From an uncultured Verrucomicrobiales bacterium (GTDB lineage: Bacteria; Verrucomicrobiota; Verrucomicrobiia; Verrucomicrobiales; Akkermansiaceae): a stretch of DNA of 40,607 nucleotides. Shown here in pieces: positions 1 to 7,231 of this stretch (position 1 is its first letter; each line of letters begins with the position of its first letter). The position numbers were made by a program, and so were the translations under genes. The notes below the pieces were generated by a model. The model made no database searches. It was not told the DNA's origin and saw only the letters and a list, made by a program, of their open reading frames with translations. The DNA lies in the NCBI GenBank assembly GCA_947039485.1, contig CAMQZC010000024.1, forward strand, positions 1 to 40,607, in the 5' to 3' direction.

Positions 1-49
1 ATCTACACGTACTGACACACTCTTTCCCTACACGACGCTCTTCCGATCT
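1..49. other. Illumina sequencing adapter (contamination)
   Basis: Bases 17-49 are the Illumina read-1 adapter, ending in CTTCCGATCT. Bases 1-8 (ATCTACAC) are the end of the P5 arm. Bases 9-16 (GTACTGAC) sit where the i5 index goes and, from memory, equal TruSeq index D508. This is library DNA left on the contig end, so biological sequence starts at base 50. Confidence 0.97.
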
Positions 50-964
50 GTGCAAAGCACTCTCATAGACAGCCTCTGCGTAGCCGAGGGGGTCAATGAC
101 ATCAAAGGCCCAGAGCACACCCAGCAAGACAACCATATTCATCAAGAGGATGAGCAGTGAGGAGAAGAATAAGCCATTTTCCATAAGATCAGGCTGCTCA
201 CGAGGGATCACCCAGAGGGTCCAATAAATATGATAAACCCACCAGAAGCCAAAACCTGCGTAGAACCATCGCTCGTAACTCTCAAATGGAATCAGCGCGT
301 GCACGAGGCAAAAGAGCAGCATCCAGACCACCATCCAGAGAGGCACAAAGTAGGGCGAGAGAGCAATGAGAAAATTATCCTTATCTGTATCCACATAGCC
401 ACCATCGAAACCAAATTTGAAGTCGCTCACCTTGCCCAGACAGAGCCAGACAGTGAGCGCATGAGTAGCCTCGTGACCCAGCACATAAAGGTAAATCATG
501 AGAGGATTGGCGAGACTAGAGAACATCAGGCAGAGGAAGCTAGCAGCACCCAGCAGGGTAAACCAGATAGGCTCTGTGAGAAAAAAGCTCACCCCCACCG
601 TAGCACTATGCGCATGAATCTGCAGCATCAAGGCAAAGACCATGGAGAGCGAGAGAGGCAGCAGCAGCAGGATGGCTATTGAGAGGCGCAGCGCTCGCGC
701 CCAGCCCCTGATAGGCTGCATGCAAAAGTCATCATCTGACCACTCCACAGGCTGAGCAAGATCAAGCTGATGGCGCATCATACCGCGCAACTCACTGTTC
801 TGAAGACAGTCAGAGCGCAGGCTCAAGCGCGTCCATACAGAGAGCGATGGATTGGGCAGGTGCTGCGCCTGCGCAGGATCCTCCACAGGCACTCGCCAAT
901 CCCCATGCTCAGGTGTCTTACTGGAGCGACGGGGAGGTCTGAGACTGCTTGGAGGCTGGGTCAT
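50..964 (-). CDS. HExxH integral membrane protein, M50-like metalloprotease candidate (3' end missing)
   Basis: An open frame of 305 codons runs from an ATG at 964 down to the adapter junction with no stop, so the C-terminus is missing. The first ~85 residues are hydrophilic and probably cytoplasmic. Hydrophobic segments follow at about 90-115, 133-163, 198-222, 235-252 and 266-290. Residues 164-168 read H-E-A-T-H at the end of a hydrophobic helix, the zinc-binding HExxH arrangement seen in membrane-embedded M50 (site-2-protease-like) enzymes. The second M50 motif (NPDG-like) is not evident in the part present, so the activity is inferred. The start lies 7 nt after the recJ stop, so the gene is probably transcribed with recJ. 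Plus-strand open frames here are antisense shadows. Confidence 0.72.
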
Positions 965-971
965 AGGCAAG

Positions 972-2678
972 TTATTGAGCGGATCTGATGTCCTGAATAG
1001 AGATCGTCACCGATGAGCGACCGCGCCAGATATTGCGATCGATGGTAAAGGCTATATCCCATGGGGGATCAGGCAGATTAAAGCTGCCACCATTAAAGAA
1101 CATCGCCTCACACTCACTATCCCCCTGACGCAGACTGAGGCGCAGGTGATTGCCCTGCAGGCGGCGTGGGGAGGTGGTGAGCATAACGGCGCGCGTCATA
1201 AAGACAGGATGAGGGTTCGCATTGCCAAAGGGCTCAAGTAGCTCGTAGCTATCGAGCAGATCCAGACTCAACTCAGGTATCATCACCTCCGCATCAATAT
1301 GGAGTACGGGCTTGAGGGCATCCTTTTCACTTGTCTCACGCACATAGCGGCCAAAAGCCTCGCGGAAGGCATCAAGCTGCCCCTCCTCAATAGCGAGCCC
1401 TGCGGCCATATCATGACCACCGCCCGAGACAAGCGTATCCTTGCAGGCGCGAATTGCCTGCACGAGGGAGACACCGGGTATGGAGCGCCCAGAGCCCTTT
1501 CCCATACCCTTCTCATCAATCGAGATGATAAAGGCGGGTTTGTGGTAGCGGCGCATCATCAACGAAGCTACAATGCCTACCACACCTGGGTGCCAGCGGC
1601 GAGAGCCCAGCACGATGACGCTATCCTCATGTGGATTAAAGTTCTGCTCGAGCATAAGGCTGGCCTCCTCGCGGATTTTCTCCTCCTCGCGTTGACGAGC
1701 TTGGTTATGCTGCTCAAGACGAGCAGCGAGGGCATGAGCCTGCATCTCATCCTTCACCATGAGCAAATCGAGCGCATCAATGGGGGAGTCCATACGACCA
1801 GCCGCATTGAGGCGTGGCCCGAGGCGGAAGGAGACATGACTGGCATTGATGGAGCGCTTCAGACCCACAACATCATTCAGGGCGCGCAGTCCTACATTAC
1901 CCCCGCGAGCCATCATGCGCAGACCATGGCGCGTGAGCAGGCGATTCTCCTCCACCAGCGGCACAATATCCGCCACCGTCGCTATAGCGACAATATCGAG
2001 GTAATCTTTAAGGTCAAAGTCTGGCAGCGGCTGACGCTTGAGCAGCGCATGAGCCAGCTTAAACACGACCCCTGCACTACAAAGATAGACAAGGGGACTA
2101 TCCTTCTCCATCTTAGCATTAACCACAGCGACCGCTGGGGGGCGACCGTGCACACTGGCCTCGTGATGGTCAAAAATGAGCACATCGATACCACGATTTT
2201 GTAAATAAGCCACCTCGTCCATGGAGGAAGTACCGCAATCCACCGTGATAAGCAGATCGGGCTCATCGCCACAGAGCTCAAGCGCATGCGCTATCCCCTC
2301 CTGACTCAGGCCGTAGCCCTCCTTTGTGCGAACGGGTATAAAATAGTTGACCCTCAGGCCATAAGCTGTAAGGACAGCATAGAGCAAAGCCACGGAGCTC
2401 ACCCCATCCACATCATAATCTCCATAGATACAGACATGCTGCCCGAGTGATGCCGCTTGCAAGATGCGATCAACGGCCACATCCATCTCTTGCAATGCAA
2501 AGGGATCACCCAAATCGGCTAGCCGCGGTCGCAAATACCTCTCGGCATGCTCGCGTCCAGAAATGCCTCTTTGTGCCAGGAGACGCCGCACCAAAAGGGG
2601 AAGCGTCTTATTTAATTCATCGCCAAAATCAACACCTCCGTCCGTCGGGCGAATTTCCCAACTAAACTTCGTACTCAT
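972..2678 (-). CDS. recJ: Single-stranded-DNA-specific exonuclease RecJ
   Basis: 568 aa, the usual RecJ length. RecJ degrades single-stranded DNA 5' to 3' in RecF-pathway recombination and mismatch repair. The DHH phosphoesterase core is clear: GDYDVDG at 86-92, a VDCG segment near 146-149, DHH at 170-172, and the AIATVADIVPL helix near 231-241. The RLNAAGRMDS segment (289-298) and the DHHA1-type GSGRSIPGVSL (395-405) and GGGHDMAAG (419-427) elements are all present. Mn-binding aspartates and histidines look intact. The start at 2678 is fixed by a minus-strand promoter whose -10 box ends only 6 nt upstream, implying a leaderless message. The HExxH membrane protein follows in the same direction. 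Confidence 0.97.
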   Translation of the reverse strand: MSTKFSWEIRPTDGGVDFGDELNKTLPLLVRRLLAQRGISGREHAERYLRPRLADLGDPFALQEMDVAVDRILQAASLGQHVCIYGDYDVDGVSSVALLYAVLTAYGLRVNYFIPVRTKEGYGLSQEGIAHALELCGDEPDLLITVDCGTSSMDEVAYLQNRGIDVLIFDHHEASVHGRPPAVAVVNAKMEKDSPLVYLCSAGVVFKLAHALLKRQPLPDFDLKDYLDIVAIATVADIVPLVEENRLLTRHGLRMMARGGNVGLRALNDVVGLKRSINASHVSFRLGPRLNAAGRMDSPIDALDLLMVKDEMQAHALAARLEQHNQARQREEEKIREEASLMLEQNFNPHEDSVIVLGSRRWHPGVVGIVASLMMRRYHKPAFIISIDEKGMGKGSGRSIPGVSLVQAIRACKDTLVSGGGHDMAAGLAIEEGQLDAFREAFGRYVRETSEKDALKPVLHIDAEVMIPELSLDLLDSYELLEPFGNANPHPVFMTRAVMLTTSPRRLQGNHLRLSLRQGDSECEAMFFNGGSFNLPDPPWDIAFTIDRNIWRGRSSVTISIQDIRSAQ

Positions 2679-2684
2679 AAAGCA

Positions 2685-2714
2685 ATACTACCACTCTATG
2701 CCCTCTTGCGTCAA
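2685..2714 (-). promoter_or_regulatory. recJ promoter (leaderless type)
   Basis: On the minus strand TTGACG (2714-2709), an 18-nt spacer, and TAGTAT (2690-2685). Transcription would begin at about the A of the recJ ATG (2678). Sequence match by eye only. Confidence 0.6.
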
Positions 2715-2730
2715 GATAGAAATTTTCGCC

Positions 2731-2759
2731 TTGACAACACTCCTAGCCCACCTGATAAT
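2731..2759 (+). promoter_or_regulatory. sigma70-type promoter for the membrane protein / L,D-transpeptidase pair
   Basis: TTGACA (2731-2736), exactly 17 nt, then GATAAT (2754-2759): one mismatch in twelve to the consensus. Predicted start is near 2766, which supports the ATG at 2794 and rules out the upstream in-frame ATGs at 2464 and 2698. Confidence 0.72.
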
Positions 2760-2793
2760 ATCATCCTGTCTCACTCCGTATCACTCTATCAGC

Positions 2794-3555
2794 ATGCGAA
2801 ACTGTCTCATCCAGTACATCCTCCTTCTTTTTCTCTTCTGGCTTTTTATCGCAGGATTTGCGCTTCCTGAGGATTGTCCTTCACAGGCAGTGTTGAGCCA
2901 GCTATTCTCCTCATCCATGCTGGAGCAGCTGCGCCTCACCTCCCTACTGCCATGGATTACGCTGTTGCTTGCCCTACCCGCGCTCTTTAGCTGCAGTTGG
3001 ATACTCTGGAATATTATCTTTGTCGCAAGCGCCCTGCCCGTCATCGTGCAATACGCTGCCTTGACTGGCTGGGCTAAGTATGTCATCCCAAGCCCCCTCG
3101 GTGAGCACGATGGGCTCATCTACCTCCTTGAACTACTCGCCGCGCAGCCCTACATCATCGTCTTGCTCCATATCAGCCTCCTGCTAGGTCTGATTTTTGG
3201 CAAATACAGACTCCTGAGCCTCGGCATCATCATCATCAATGCACTCATCTGGTATGCCAGCCTCTGGAGCATCGTTGATACGATGCGGCATTGGAGCTTC
3301 CTGCCAGGGTATCTTTGCAAGAGAGCGGACATGATTGAATATCTCACAGGATTTTTCTTCTACTTTAACGCCATGGCCATGTCTGCAATCATCCCCCTGA
3401 TGCTGCTGCGCAAAAAAACAAGCCTAGCCACGCCCCCCATCAACGCAATCCCTGAGGATTGGCAGGGCTGGAGGCGCGAGCCTACAGCACCGGCGCAAGA
3501 AAGCAAAAAAATCAGCCGTCTAGCTAAGCGATTCATGCCCAAACGCAAAGAATAA
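2794..3555 (+). CDS. Polytopic membrane protein of unknown function
   Basis: 253 aa from the ATG at 2794. The frame stays open upstream to 2464, but that part is antisense to recJ and lies before the promoter. I do not recognise the family. Hydrophobic stretches suggest about six membrane helices: one near the N-terminus, a pair in the region LTSLLPWITLLLALPALF onward, one or two around the GLIFGKYRLLSLGIIIINAL stretch, and one ending in SAIIPLMLLRKK. The last ~45 residues are a basic, proline-containing tail, probably cytoplasmic. The stop at 3553-3555 is 2 nt before the L,D-transpeptidase start, so the two are surely co-transcribed, and a role at the envelope is a reasonable guess only. Confidence 0.75.
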   Translation: MRNCLIQYILLLFLFWLFIAGFALPEDCPSQAVLSQLFSSSMLEQLRLTSLLPWITLLLALPALFSCSWILWNIIFVASALPVIVQYAALTGWAKYVIPSPLGEHDGLIYLLELLAAQPYIIVLLHISLLLGLIFGKYRLLSLGIIIINALIWYASLWSIVDTMRHWSFLPGYLCKRADMIEYLTGFFFYFNAMAMSAIIPLMLLRKKTSLATPPINAIPEDWQGWRREPTAPAQESKKISRLAKRFMPKRKE

Positions 3556-3557
3556 AC

Positions 3558-4253
3558 ATGATCATACCCCAACTACTCTACTGCATCATTCTTATGCTGA
3601 TCTCCTCCACGCCAGCGCCCATCCGCATATCCCCCTCACCTGAGCCCATTCTCCTCCCCCCCGCGCCAGCGCCTATCATCATCAGCCCCGCGCAAGCAGC
3701 AATTTTGACAAAGCAGCACCATGGCAAGCCCGCCTTCATCCGCATCATCAAGGAGGATCTACTGCTTGAACTCTGGGTGCAAGACCCCGTGGAGAAGAGA
3801 TGGAGGATCATTAAAAGCTACCCCATACTCGGAATGAGCGGCACGCTCGGACCCAAAACAGCTGAGGGTGACTACCAAGCCCCCGAGGGATTCTACGCGG
3901 TGAGAGTAGGTGCGCTCAACCCCAAGAGCCGCTACCACCTCTCCTTCAACATCGGCTACCCCAATGCCTACGACAGGAGCAAAGGCTACACTGGCAGCTT
4001 TATCATGGTGCACGGCAGCGACTGCTCCATTGGCTGCTTTGCCATGGGAGACCCCGCCATTGAGGAGATTTATTACCTCGTTGAGCAATCCCTCAAGAAG
4101 GGTCAAAGGAGCATCCCCGTGCAGGTCTACCCCTTTGCCATGACGGAGCAGCGCATGGAGAAGGAGCAGGATAGCCCCCACTACGCCTTCTGGCGTGAGA
4201 TACAAGCCGGATGGCTGCACACAGAGCTAGAGCAGCAACCCTACCCTCATTAA
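3558..4253 (+). CDS. YafK-like L,D-transpeptidase-family (YkuD fold) periplasmic protein
   Basis: 231 aa. A hydrophobic N-terminus (about 1-17) works as a signal or anchor. A proline-rich linker (about 18-45) follows, then a YkuD-type catalytic domain. The hallmark is HGSDCSIGCFAMGD at about 152-165, with His152 and nucleophile Cys160. The form S-I-G-C-F/Y-A-M-x-D is typical of the YafK branch, whose E. coli member (DpaA/LdtF) is reported to release Braun lipoprotein from peptidoglycan rather than cross-link it. The exact reaction here is not decided by the sequence. It follows the membrane protein gene with a 2-nt gap and meets uvrD tail to tail with a 4-nt overlap of the stop codons. Confidence 0.88.
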   Translation: MIIPQLLYCIILMLISSTPAPIRISPSPEPILLPPAPAPIIISPAQAAILTKQHHGKPAFIRIIKEDLLLELWVQDPVEKRWRIIKSYPILGMSGTLGPKTAEGDYQAPEGFYAVRVGALNPKSRYHLSFNIGYPNAYDRSKGYTGSFIMVHGSDCSIGCFAMGDPAIEEIYYLVEQSLKKGQRSIPVQVYPFAMTEQRMEKEQDSPHYAFWREIQAGWLHTELEQQPYPH

Positions 4254-6259
4254 TTCTCAAAGCGACCCATCAAGTCCCCGATGGAGGCAAAGAAATCTGC
4301 CTGAACCTCCTCAGAGACTGGCGCCTTCATCAGCGCATCATAGTCTACGTAATCGTAGCAGGCAATAGGTATCTGCTGGATAAAGCTTGATACCGCGCAT
4401 TTCTCCTCCTTGCCATACTTCATACGGGTAGCGCAGTAAGTCATCGTCAGCTGCTCACGAGCGCGCGTGATGCCCACATAAAAGAGCCTGCGCTCCTCAT
4501 CCAGATTGCCCTCGTCCACGGAGCGAGAGTGGGGCAGCAGCCCCTCCTCCACACCCACGATATAGACATAGGGGAACTCAAGCCCCTTAGCAGCGTGCAT
4601 CGTGATGAGGCAGACGCCGCTCTTCTTCTCAATATCATCATTATCACGCTCATCATCCAGACTAATGCCTGCGAGAAAATCATGGAGCTTGTGCCCCGGC
4701 AGCCAGAACTGGCGCAACGCGACCTTGATATCATCAATAGCGGCGAGGCGTCCCTGACGCTCCTCATCCGTCTTGCAACTCTTGCCCACATAGCTCTCAT
4801 AGCTAATATCGGTGAGGAAGTCGGAGAAGACATCCACAAAGTGACGCTCCGAGAGCTCGAACTCTGTGCCAAAGCGCGTGATGATATCACAAAAACCGCG
4901 AATACTATCCTGTGAGCGCACGCTGCACTCGGCAAGGAACTCCAAATCAACCAGAGTAGCCCAAACTGACTTCTTATTCTCACGGCTCCAGTCGAGCACA
5001 TTAGCAATGGTCGTCGAGCTAATCCCGCGCGCAGGCGTGTTGAGGATGCGCAGCAGGTGCATATCCGTATCAGGATTATTCATTGTATGGAGGTAGCTCA
5101 ACATGTCCTTGACCTCGCGACGGTCAAAGAAGGAGCGCGTCCCCACCATACGGTAGGGAATCTGTCGCTCACGCAGAGCCATCTCAAGCACGCGGCTCTG
5201 AATCTTGGAGCGAAAGAGCACGGCAAAGTCCTCCCAGTTCGCGCTGCGCTGAGCGCGCAGGCGGTCAATCTCATCAGCGAGGAAGTTAGCCTCATCATCC
5301 GAGCCAGGCATCGCCATGAGGCGCACCGGGTGCTCACCCTCCTTGTTGCTGCGCAGCGTCTTCTCACGACGCCCCGTGTTATGTACAATCAGCTTGTTAG
5401 CACAGTCCAGCACCTGACGCGTGCAGCGGTAATTCTCCTCCAGCTTAATCACCATGGGGTTGGGAAAGAAGTCCTCAAAGTCGAGAATGTTTGAAATCTG
5501 TGCCCCTCGCCAGCCATAGATTGACTGATCATCATCCCCCACCACGCAGACATGGTGCTCAGGGCCTACCAGCTGACGCAGCAGGCTCATCTGGAGAGAG
5601 TTTGTATCCTGAAACTCATCCACCGTAATGCGTGTGAAGCGGCCATTCCACTTCGCCTGCACCGTCGGGTAGGCACGCAGCAGACGCTCCGTGAGCACCA
5701 GAAGGTCATCAAAGTCAACAGCATTCTGATTCTTCAGCTCACGCTGGTAGGCCTTTGACACCGCGGCGATGAGCGTATCCTCAATATCATCCGCCTCGAG
5801 TCCGAGATTGCGCACGCGCGAGAGCTCAGAGAGCACGGCACCGGGCTCAAGCTTCTCACGTCGCGCACCAAACTCCATAATCAAGCGCTTGAGCAGCCCC
5901 GTCTGGTCACCTCCTGTGTAGATAGAGAAATTGCCCTTGTAGCCCAGCATGCCAATGTCTTGGCGAAGGATACGCACGCAGAGGGAATGGAAGGTGCAGA
6001 CCGTCATCTTGCGCGCAGCGCGCTTTTCAACGAGCCCAGAGACGCGCTCAGCCATCTCAGCGGCGGCCTTGTTGGTAAAGGTGAGGGCAAGGATGCCATG
6101 GGGATCAATCCCGCAGTCGACCATATGAGCGATACGGCAAGTCACCGTACGTGTCTTGCCCGTGCCAGCACCTGCCAGAATGAGCAAGGGGCCATCAATC
6201 GTGCGCACCGCTTGGCGCTGCGCTTCATTGAGACTATTGATATCGAATGCTTCAGCCAT
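4250..6259 (-). CDS. ATP-dependent DNA helicase, UvrD/Rep/PcrA family (SF1A)
   Basis: 669 aa, close to Rep (673) and shorter than PcrA or UvrD. It unwinds DNA 3' to 5' in repair and at blocked forks. Visible motifs in order: Q-motif LNEAQRQAV (10-18), Walker A GAGTGKT (30-36), motif Ia LTFTNKAAAEM, Walker B VDEFQDTNSLQ, motif III GDDDQSIYGWRGA, motif IV LEENYR, motif V TMHAAKGLEF, and motif VI ITRAREQL. The C-terminal tail after motif VI is short and lacks the long linker and tudor-like end of PcrA, so Rep-like is slightly favoured. The ATG is only 3 nt after the beta-lactamase stop, so the two form an operon. Confidence 0.95.
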   Translation of the reverse strand: MAEAFDINSLNEAQRQAVRTIDGPLLILAGAGTGKTRTVTCRIAHMVDCGIDPHGILALTFTNKAAAEMAERVSGLVEKRAARKMTVCTFHSLCVRILRQDIGMLGYKGNFSIYTGGDQTGLLKRLIMEFGARREKLEPGAVLSELSRVRNLGLEADDIEDTLIAAVSKAYQRELKNQNAVDFDDLLVLTERLLRAYPTVQAKWNGRFTRITVDEFQDTNSLQMSLLRQLVGPEHHVCVVGDDDQSIYGWRGAQISNILDFEDFFPNPMVIKLEENYRCTRQVLDCANKLIVHNTGRREKTLRSNKEGEHPVRLMAMPGSDDEANFLADEIDRLRAQRSANWEDFAVLFRSKIQSRVLEMALRERQIPYRMVGTRSFFDRREVKDMLSYLHTMNNPDTDMHLLRILNTPARGISSTTIANVLDWSRENKKSVWATLVDLEFLAECSVRSQDSIRGFCDIITRFGTEFELSERHFVDVFSDFLTDISYESYVGKSCKTDEERQGRLAAIDDIKVALRQFWLPGHKLHDFLAGISLDDERDNDDIEKKSGVCLITMHAAKGLEFPYVYIVGVEEGLLPHSRSVDEGNLDEERRLFYVGITRAREQLTMTYCATRMKYGKEEKCAVSSFIQQIPIACYDYVDYDALMKAPVSEEVQADFFASIGDLMGRFEN

Positions 6260-6262
6260 AAA

Positions 6263-7096
6263 TTAATTTTGAGTGTATTTTTTGTAGAGAAGAGAGGCGA
6301 GCTGAGCAATCTGAGCCGCGCAGTCATCATCGCTAGCCTTGCTCTGCTGCACAAAAGCAACAAGGTAGAGCGTGCGCCCATCGGGCAAGAGAATATAGCC
6401 CGCATCATTATCCGCCAGCTTGATCCCATCAACACGTGCGCTGCCACCGGTCTTGTGCCCAACAGGCGTAGCTTGGGGAAGCAGACCCTTGATTTTATTC
6501 GCCCCCGTGCTGGTGGAGAGCAGCGTCTCATTGAGGAAGTCGTAGTACTTGCCCTGAATAATCTCCTTCTTGTGGAATCGACGCAGCAGCTTGAGCACCG
6601 AGGCAGGGCTTGCCGTATTCTCTAGGCAAAAAGCTGTGCTCCTCATCGACTTTTCATCATACTTGAGGATCGTATCCTTCACATCCATCGCCTCAAGAGA
6701 GGCTTGCAGCTTGGGCATGCCGCCCAAGTAGTTAATCAGCACATCTGTCGCCAGATTGTCACTGCCGGCCACAGCAGCATCCAGCAGCACGCGCAGCGTG
6801 ATGTCAGCATCCTTGCCGCGATAAATTGCGCGCAAGGGGCTCCACGTATCCAGCTCCCAAGTAGCGGCTGGCACATGCAACTCGGCATCAAGCGAGCCAC
6901 CCTTCTTCTGCATCTCATCAAGCACCACCAGCGCGAGGTGGAACTTAAACACACTCATCAGCACCGCAGGATCCTGGGCAGACTCGCCCCTAATATTTGA
7001 ATCATCAACAGCATAAGCATAAACTAAACGCGCCTGAGCCGAGAGAGGCAGCAGCAGCGTCATCGCGAGGAAGAATAATTGGCGCAGGTATTTCAT
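6263..7096 (-). CDS. Class A (subclass A2-like) beta-lactamase-family protein
   Basis: 277 aa from the ATG at 7096. A further ATG at 7114 falls inside the likely -10 box. A signal peptide (about 1-22, ending SAQA) sends it to the periplasm. Serine beta-lactamase motifs, numbered from 7096: S-V-F-K (48-51), S-D-N (112-114) and K-T-G (215-217). Glu148 in an E-K-S-M segment is the best candidate for the general base, because that segment resembles the omega loop of subclass A2 enzymes (CfxA/PER-like). This alignment is by eye and one residue shorter than in those enzymes. The gene precedes uvrD in one operon, and there is no sign of a mobile element, so it looks like a resident chromosomal gene. 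Substrate range cannot be read from sequence. Confidence 0.88.
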   Translation of the reverse strand: MKYLRQLFFLAMTLLLPLSAQARLVYAYAVDDSNIRGESAQDPAVLMSVFKFHLALVVLDEMQKKGGSLDAELHVPAATWELDTWSPLRAIYRGKDADITLRVLLDAAVAGSDNLATDVLINYLGGMPKLQASLEAMDVKDTILKYDEKSMRSTAFCLENTASPASVLKLLRRFHKKEIIQGKYYDFLNETLLSTSTGANKIKGLLPQATPVGHKTGGSARVDGIKLADNDAGYILLPDGRTLYLVAFVQQSKASDDDCAAQIAQLASLLYKKYTQN

Positions 7097-7109
7097 CTGG
7101 ATTGAATCT

Positions 7110-7138
7110 ACCATAGAGCCTCAGTTCTCACAAGTAAA
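7110..7138 (-). promoter_or_regulatory. Candidate promoter for the bla-uvrD operon
   Basis: On the minus strand TTTACT (7138-7133), 17 nt, then TATGGT (7115-7110). Four of six bases match in each box. Predicted start is near 7103, just ahead of the ATG at 7096. Confidence 0.4.
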
Positions 7139-7168
7139 ATGAGGGAGGAGGACACACAGTCTTTGAGC

Positions 7169-7198
7169 TTGCTCACCCCCCCCTCAATATGCTATAGT
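7169..7198 (+). promoter_or_regulatory. Candidate promoter for the GH2 gene
   Basis: TTGCTC (7169-7174), 18 nt, TATAGT (7193-7198), giving a leader of about 27 nt. The -10 box is good and the -35 box weak. Confidence 0.4.
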
Positions 7199-7231
7199 AA
7201 TCTAAGCTATTGAGCGACCCTAATATTTAAT

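Noticed and set aside
230..988. Plus-strand open frames of 150 and 72 codons near the left end
   Set aside because: They are antisense to the HExxH membrane protein, have low-complexity compositions, and match no family.
1299..2204. 301-codon open frame antisense to recJ
   Set aside because: RecJ motifs on the minus strand are unambiguous; the antisense frame has no recognisable domain.
2464..2793. Upstream extension of the membrane-protein frame to 2464
   Set aside because: It lies antisense to recJ and before a near-consensus promoter at 2731-2759.
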